64,000 nt of DNA from Micromonospora sp. RHAY321. Lineage in GTDB: Bacteria > Actinomycetota > Actinomycetes > Mycobacteriales > Micromonosporaceae. Numbering within the stretch: position 1 is the stretch's first letter; every line of letters starts with the position of its first letter. The notes beneath the pieces are model-generated. The model worked only from the letters and a program-made list of their open reading frames with translations. It had not been told where the DNA came from and did no database searches. Where the stretch lies: assembly GCF_023896955.1 (NCBI RefSeq), contig NZ_JAMHIW010000006.1, positions 294,145-358,144 on the forward strand, given 5' to 3'. A program made the translations under genes and the position numbers. Positions 59,277 through 64,000 of this stretch are shown here, piece by piece.

Positions 59277-60526
59277 GCCCTCGACGGCAGGACCGTCCGG
59301 GGCGGACGGGCGGACGGGACACCGGCCTGGGCGCGGCGGGGGTAGCCGTCACCCTGGCCGGCGTCCTCGTCAACGGCATGGCCTACCTGGTGCCGGTGCT
59401 GGCGGCCCGCCGGCTCGACCCCGCCGACCTCAGCGCGCTCGCCACCGCCCTCGGCCTGGTGGCCATCGCCGGCGTGCCCGGGCTCGGCCTGCAACTGGCC
59501 GTCGCCGTACACCACGCCCGGCACGGCTCGTCCGACACCCGACGTCTCACCGCGGTGACCGCCGCCGTCTGCGCGGGAACGCTCGTCGTGGCGACTCCGC
59601 TGCTGGTCGCCGCCCTCGACCTCCCGGTCGAGGTTCCCACGCTGCTGGCGGTCACCACGGCGGCGGTCGTGCTCTCCTCACGCTCACTGGGGGAGTTGCA
59701 GGGCAGCCAGCGTTTCCTGCGACTCGCCGCCGGGATGGCCCTGCTCGCCGTGGGCCGCTACGGCGGAGTGGTCGCCGGGCTCCTGCTCGACGCGGGCCTC
59801 ACCGGCGCGCTCGTGGCCGGCGCGCTGACCGCCGCGCTCGCTCCTCCGGTACTGGCCCGGCTCGCCCGAGCACCCCGACGCCCGTCCACCGCACCGGCCG
59901 CGCCACGGCTGACCTACGCCCAGGTGCTCGCCGGCTGCGGGGCGACCCTGGCGATGCTCGTCGTCTCCTACGCCGATCTGCTCCTCGCCCGTCAACTGCT
60001 TCCCCCGGCGGGGGCCGGCGCGTACTCGGTGGGCACGGTGTTGAGCAAGGGCGCTCTCTGGGCGCCGCAGGTCGCCGCCGTCCTCGCCCTGCCGCGGCTG
60101 GCGCGGGGCGACCGCCGCAGCCGCACGGTGGCGCTCGCGGTGACCGGCGGGTGCGGGCTGGTGCTGGTGCTCGCGTCGACGCTCGCCGGTGGGCTGGCGT
60201 TCCGCCTCGCCGGCGGCCCCGACTACACCCACCTCGGCCGGTACGCGCCGCTCTTCGCCGCTGTCGGGGCGCTCTACGCGGTGGCGTTCGTGCTGCTCAA
60301 CGACCGCCTCGCGGCCGGCGTACGGTGGGCGGCCGCACCGCTGTGGGTGGGCGCGGCCGGCCTGGTGACCGTCGCGGCGACAGTCCGGCCCCGCACCGTC
60401 CCCGGTCTCCTCCTCGTGGCCCTGGGCACGGCCGTGGTCACCACCCTGATCATGGCGGTGCCCGCCCGTCGAGCACGTACGGTGCCGGTGCCCGCGGATC
60501 CCGCCATGGCACCCCGGTCGGGCTGA
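59273..60526 (+). CDS. Polysaccharide flippase-like membrane protein (Wzx/MATE fold)
   Basis: This 417-residue protein has about 12 hydrophobic segments and little else. It begins with a basic tail and GAAGVAVTLAGVLVNGMAYL, the layout of polysaccharide biosynthesis/MVF-type proteins. Few charged residues are in the helices. It probably translocates a lipid-linked saccharide or works as an assembly partner for the AftD-like protein, whose stop overlaps its ATG (ATGA). Substrate specificity cannot be read from sequence. Confidence 0.78.
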   Translation: MSPRRQDRPGRTGGRDTGLGAAGVAVTLAGVLVNGMAYLVPVLAARRLDPADLSALATALGLVAIAGVPGLGLQLAVAVHHARHGSSDTRRLTAVTAAVCAGTLVVATPLLVAALDLPVEVPTLLAVTTAAVVLSSRSLGELQGSQRFLRLAAGMALLAVGRYGGVVAGLLLDAGLTGALVAGALTAALAPPVLARLARAPRRPSTAPAAPRLTYAQVLAGCGATLAMLVVSYADLLLARQLLPPAGAGAYSVGTVLSKGALWAPQVAAVLALPRLARGDRRSRTVALAVTGGCGLVLVLASTLAGGLAFRLAGGPDYTHLGRYAPLFAAVGALYAVAFVLLNDRLAAGVRWAAAPLWVGAAGLVTVAATVRPRTVPGLLLVALGTAVVTTLIMAVPARRARTVPVPADPAMAPRSG

Positions 60527-60532
60527 CCGCCG

Positions 60533-61453
60533 TCAGCCCTCGACGAGCCAGTCACGCAGCAGCTGGTGGTCGATGGCGTCGACCCGGCCGAGCGTACGAC
60601 CGGAGGCCACCCGCTCCCGCAGCTCCGCCCGGGTGAACCAGCGCGCCGCCAGCAGTTCGTCGCCGTCGACGCGTACCTCCTCGGAGGTGGCGGTGGCTCG
60701 GAAGCCCACCATCAGACCGGCGGGGAACGGCCACGCCTGCGATCCCTGGTACGTCACGTCGGTCACGGTGATCCCCGCTTCCTCGGCCATCTCCCGCCGT
60801 ACCGCGTCCTCCAGGCTCTCGCCCACCTCGACGAACCCGGCGAGCGTGGACCACCCGTCCTCGGACGCGCCGGCGTGCCGGGCCAGCAGGCAGCGCCCGG
60901 GCGGCCCGGGCGCCTCGACGAGCACGATGATCGCCGGTTCGATCCGGGGGAACAGCAACCGCCCGCACTCCCCGCCGGTGCAGGTCCGGACGTGCCCGCC
61001 ACCGCCGGCGACGGCCGGGGCACCGCACGTGCCGCAGTACCGCTGCTGCCGGTGCCAGTGCAGCAACCCCCGCGCGTACGCCTGGACGGCCGCGACGCCG
61101 GCGTCGAGCCGCCCGACCAGAGCCCGTACGTCGACGGCCCGCACCGCGGCGGCCATCTCGACGGCGGACCGCTCGGTGAGCGCGGAGAGGTCCACGGCGA
61201 ACACGGCGGCGCCATCCCCGTCGAGCCCCAGGAAGACGGTCTCACCGGCGGCGGACCGGACGAGAGTCGCCCGGTCCGCGGTCAGCCGCACCGGGCCGTC
61301 CCCGTCGACGAGACAGCGGTCCCGCCAGAGCGGCAGCACCACGCTGGTCGGGTCGGTGACCAGCTCGCCCAACCGGGTCGGATCGGTGCGCAGCGCGCCA
61401 GCCCGGTCCAGCCACCCGCCGCCGTACGCCAACACGCGCTCCGCAGTGTCCAC
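60533..61453 (-). CDS. nudC: NAD(+) diphosphatase
   Basis: This 306-residue Nudix hydrolase cleaves NADH/NAD+ to NMN and AMP and may remove NAD caps from RNA. The zinc ribbon has C140, C143, C158 and C163. The Nudix box spans about 206-228, GFVEVGESLEDAVRREMAEE then AG, with all acidic metal ligands. The NudC signature GSQAWPFP (SQPWPFP type) starts at about 237. GTG (codon ends at 61453) begins the protein domain; the longer upstream frame is Arg-rich. It converges on the flippase gene with 6 bases between stops. Confidence 0.94.
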   Translation of the reverse strand: MDTAERVLAYGGGWLDRAGALRTDPTRLGELVTDPTSVVLPLWRDRCLVDGDGPVRLTADRATLVRSAAGETVFLGLDGDGAAVFAVDLSALTERSAVEMAAAVRAVDVRALVGRLDAGVAAVQAYARGLLHWHRQQRYCGTCGAPAVAGGGGHVRTCTGGECGRLLFPRIEPAIIVLVEAPGPPGRCLLARHAGASEDGWSTLAGFVEVGESLEDAVRREMAEEAGITVTDVTYQGSQAWPFPAGLMVGFRATATSEEVRVDGDELLAARWFTRAELRERVASGRTLGRVDAIDHQLLRDWLVEG

Positions 61454-61636
61454 GGGGCCACCGTGCCACGTCCGCGACCCGGCCCTTCCACCGCCCCGAG
61501 CCGTTTCGCGACACGCCGGAACGACACGCGGTACCCGCGCGGGTGGGCGCAGCCCGCGAGGACGGCCGGGCATTCGTTACCGTAGGTGTCCTCCGGGAGG
61601 GGGGACCTCCCGCAGCACCTGGCGATCGAGGTTGCA

Positions 61637-63454
61637 GTGACGCTGTACGGCGAAAAGAGTCCACCCGCCGACGACCGGCCCACCGTGCAGGTCACTGCGG
61701 TCACCTGGCCCGATGACGGGCCGGAACCGCGCACGGCGCCCACGGGCGCTCCGGAGGGCGGCCGGCGCCGCCCGCGCCGGGTGCGGATGCTGCTCGCCGC
61801 CGGCGTCACCGGCGGGGTGCTCGCCGCCGTGGCGGGTGCCGGTGCCTGGGCGTACGCCGGTGACGTACCCCGGGGCACGAGCGTGCTCGGCACGGAGCTG
61901 GGCGGCCGGAGTCGCACCGACGCCGACCGGGAGCTGCGGGCGGAGCTGGACCGGCGGGCGGCGGCCCTCGCCGCGCCGCTGCGGGTCACCATCGGGCAGC
62001 GCACCGCCGAGATCAACCCGGCCGAGGTGGGCCTGGGTGTCGACGTTCCGGCCACCGTGGCGGCAGCGGCCGAGGCCGACGCGCACCCGGTCAGCCGACT
62101 GGTCGGCTCCCGGACCGTGGACCCGGTGGTCACCGTCGACGTGGACCGGCTGGACGCCGCGCTCCGCAAGGCGCTCGGCGACGAGGCACGTGGCATGACC
62201 ATGCCGGCGATCACCTACCAGGGCACCACACCGAAGGTGGTCCAGCCCAAGCCGGGGCTGGCGCTCGACCCGCAGCGCTCCGCGGACGCGGTCCGCGCCG
62301 GTTGGCTGGCCGGCACCCCGGTCACCGTGCCCCTGGTAGAGAGCCACCCGGCGACCACCGCGGAGGAGTTGGACCGGCTGGTCGCCGAGCTGGCAAAGCC
62401 GGCGGTCGCCGCGCCGGTCACCCTGCGCACCGACAAGGGCTCGCTGAAGATCCCACCCGCCGCCATCGCGAAGAGCCTGCGGTTCACCGCCGACAAGACC
62501 GGCCTGCTGACCCCGACGGTGGACGTCAAGAGACTGCGCACGGCGCTCGGCGACGACCTGGCCGCCATCGAGGTGCCGCCGAAGGACGCGACGATGACCA
62601 TCGCCGGTGGCCGTCCCACGGTCACCGACGGGCGGGCCGGGCAGCAACTGGACACCGCAACCCTCGGCCGTGACCTGCTGGCCGTGCTGCCGAAGTCGGA
62701 CGGCCGCGAGGTGACCGGCGAGCTGAAGCCGACGCCGCCCGAGCTGACCGCGGAGAAGCTCGCCGGTCTGGGCATCAAGGAACGCGTGTCCACCTTCACG
62801 ACCCGGTTCACCGGGGGCATGGCCTCGTCACGCAGCCAGAACATCGCCACGATCGCCAGAGAGGTGGACGGCACGGTCGTCCTGCCCGGAAAGACGTTCT
62901 CGCTGAACGGGCACACCGGTGAGCGCGGCTACGCCCAGGGCTACCGCGACGCGCCGGTCATCCTGGACGGCAAGCTGGTGCCGGGCGTGGGCGGCGGCAC
63001 CTCGCAGTTCACCACCACGCTGTTCAACGCCACCTACTACGCCGGGCTCGAGGACGTCGAGCACAAGCCGCACTCCTACTGGTTCGACCGGTACCCGGCG
63101 GTCATCGAGTCGACCATCTTCTGGCCGGACCTGGACTTCAAGTTCCGCAACAACACCCAGTACGGCCTGCTCATCGACACCTCGTACACGTCGAGCACGA
63201 TCACGGTGTCGATCTGGAGCACGAAGATCTACGACAGCGTCAAGACGGAGTACGGGCCACGCCGCAACATCACCACGCCGAAGCTGATCCACCTCGAACC
63301 CGGCCCGTCCTGCATCCCGAGCAATGGCATCAACGGCTTCACCCAGGACGCCTTCCGGGTCATCAAGAAGGACGGTGCGGTGGTCAAGCGGGAGAAGTTC
63401 AGCTGGCGCTACGACGCGGAGCCCCGCTACGTCTGCGGCCCGAAGCCGTCCTGA
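61637..63454 (+). CDS. VanW family protein with PG_binding_4-like domains
   Basis: This roughly 605-residue envelope protein has a Pro-rich cytoplasmic N-terminus and a membrane anchor (about 53-78, LLAAGVTGGVLAAVAGAGAW). Two related putative peptidoglycan-binding domains follow (about 80-380; GTSVLGTELGGRSRTDADRE starts the first). The VanW domain (about 390-530) has NIATIAREVDGTVVLPGKTF, GGGTSQFTTTLFNATYYAGL and SYWFDRYPAVIESTI. VanW-type proteins occur in glycopeptide resistance clusters, but their biochemical role is uncertain. GTG at 61637 with GAGG upstream is preferred to a GTG at 61586. Confidence 0.86.
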   Translation: MTLYGEKSPPADDRPTVQVTAVTWPDDGPEPRTAPTGAPEGGRRRPRRVRMLLAAGVTGGVLAAVAGAGAWAYAGDVPRGTSVLGTELGGRSRTDADRELRAELDRRAAALAAPLRVTIGQRTAEINPAEVGLGVDVPATVAAAAEADAHPVSRLVGSRTVDPVVTVDVDRLDAALRKALGDEARGMTMPAITYQGTTPKVVQPKPGLALDPQRSADAVRAGWLAGTPVTVPLVESHPATTAEELDRLVAELAKPAVAAPVTLRTDKGSLKIPPAAIAKSLRFTADKTGLLTPTVDVKRLRTALGDDLAAIEVPPKDATMTIAGGRPTVTDGRAGQQLDTATLGRDLLAVLPKSDGREVTGELKPTPPELTAEKLAGLGIKERVSTFTTRFTGGMASSRSQNIATIAREVDGTVVLPGKTFSLNGHTGERGYAQGYRDAPVILDGKLVPGVGGGTSQFTTTLFNATYYAGLEDVEHKPHSYWFDRYPAVIESTIFWPDLDFKFRNNTQYGLLIDTSYTSSTITVSIWSTKIYDSVKTEYGPRRNITTPKLIHLEPGPSCIPSNGINGFTQDAFRVIKKDGAVVKREKFSWRYDAEPRYVCGPKPS

Positions 63455-64000
63455 TCCCTGGCTCAGCGCAGGCGCGGTAGATCACCGGGCACGTCTCGCC
63501 AGTACCGGCCCTGAACTGGTGGCCTGCGCGCCGCTGTGAGAGTGCTACCTGCGCGGAGTGGCCGGTGGGCCTTCGGTCCGCCGCCCTCCCGCGGCGAGGC
63601 CGGCGTATCCGGAGACGGTATGGTCTGCGCTCTCGCTGTCGGTCACGTCGCTGGCGCCGCACGCTTCAAGAAGCCTGATACCTCAGAGGCATAAATATGA
63701 CTCTGAGGTATCACGCTCATTGGTGTGCCGCCCCCCGGCCGTTCTCGTGGGGCACCGTCGGTCGTCGGATGTTGCGGGACCCTCGGTCGTCGAGGCTGCG
63801 GCGCTGAGGAAGTTCGGAGTCGGCACCGATGTCCTGGACGGCACCTGGCCCGATTGCAGGGCCCGCGGCAAGGCCCTACCGCGGCTGTAGGCGCGCGCCG
63901 ACTGGTCACAGCACCTGCGAACCAGGTGGCCCTAACCGATCGGCCGGCCCTGATTGCCTTCGAGCCGGCGTACCTGGCTACGGAAATGCGTCAGGGCCAC
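63455..64000. other. Gene-poor end of window
   Basis: These roughly 546 bases have no convincing gene on either strand. Short open frames here have neither ribosome sites nor protein-like composition, and composition is less GC-biased than in the genes. The only clear structure is the palindrome at 63676-63713. A gene may start beyond the right edge. Confidence 0.55.
63676..63713. repeat. Palindromic intergenic repeat, second copy of the family
   Basis: TGATACCTCAGAG (63676-63688) pairs perfectly with CTCTGAGGTATCA (63701-63713) around an AT-rich 12-base loop. The right flank TCACGCTCAT is the same as in the 4618-4665 palindrome, and the arms are close variants. Confidence 0.75.

Noticed and set aside
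56996..59524. Long minus-strand open frame opposite the AftD-like gene
   Set aside because: Ser/Arg/Thr-rich shadow of the coding strand without ribosome site or motif; the plus-strand gene has clear domains and helices.

Overview
The window is chromosomal DNA of a very high-GC actinobacterium. The best guess is Micromonospora or a close relative in the Micromonosporaceae. Third codon positions are almost all G or C, and GTG starts and four-base stop/start overlaps are common. The gene families are typical of the group: an actinobacterial leuA with a leucine-rich leader, the dnaX / small SRP RNA / tRNA-Ser / ybaB / recR neighbourhood, an XRE-DUF397 pair, a SigE/CU044_5270 pair, a DUF6114/DUF6230 pair and an AftD-like arabinofuranosyltransferase. 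No phage structural genes, rRNA, insertion sequence or CRISPR array was seen.

Layout. 1-4.7 kb: a leucine attenuator and leuA, a DHA2-type exporter on the other strand, an HNH lipoprotein and a small acidic protein. 4.7-10.5 kb: a complete oligopeptide ABC importer on the minus strand, with the binding protein first and a hairpin separating it from the permease and ATPase genes. 10.8-16.1 kb: recR, ybaB, a possible gene remnant, a DUF998 membrane protein, dnaX with a repetitive C-terminal linker, the SRP RNA and tRNA-Ser(GGA). 16.1-18.8 kb: a small region bounded by a near-perfect duplication of the tRNA-Ser 3' end. It carries a secreted surface protein and a membrane-anchored unknown, and looks like the remnant of an element integrated at the tRNA. 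19-24 kb: CU044_5270/SigE, a methyltransferase, a small cysteine-containing protein, XRE-DUF397 and an MFS exporter.

24.1-31.3 kb is accessory in character: two hypothetical proteins, a membrane-anchored NACHT NTPase, a 33-codon fragment resembling a TetR C-terminus, a TetR/SDR divergent pair with palindromic operators, tRNA-Ser(CGA), deoD, and a second TetR regulator with a thioesterase. 31.3-36.9 kb is an efflux and sensing module: a lipoprotein with an internal duplication, an adaptor with a peptidoglycan-binding domain, a MacB-type ATPase and permease, and a divergent two-component system. 36.9-43.6 kb is housekeeping: tadA and its partner, small membrane and basic proteins, an M23 peptidase, a PHP hydrolase, an EamA transporter and a DUF885 peptidase. 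43.6-46.2 kb holds the DUF6230/DUF6114 pair downstream of three TTAC-N6-GTAA palindromes.

46.2-60.5 kb appears dedicated to the cell envelope: a methyltransferase, DUF3068, an acyltransferase, a GT4 glycosyltransferase, a small secreted protein, two large polytopic GT-C-like proteins, a divergent 1455-residue AftD-like protein and a flippase-like protein. The likely theme is assembly of an arabinose-containing wall polymer. The window ends with NudC, a VanW/peptidoglycan-binding protein and about 550 bases without a recognisable gene. That stretch contains an intergenic palindrome related to one at 4.6 kb.
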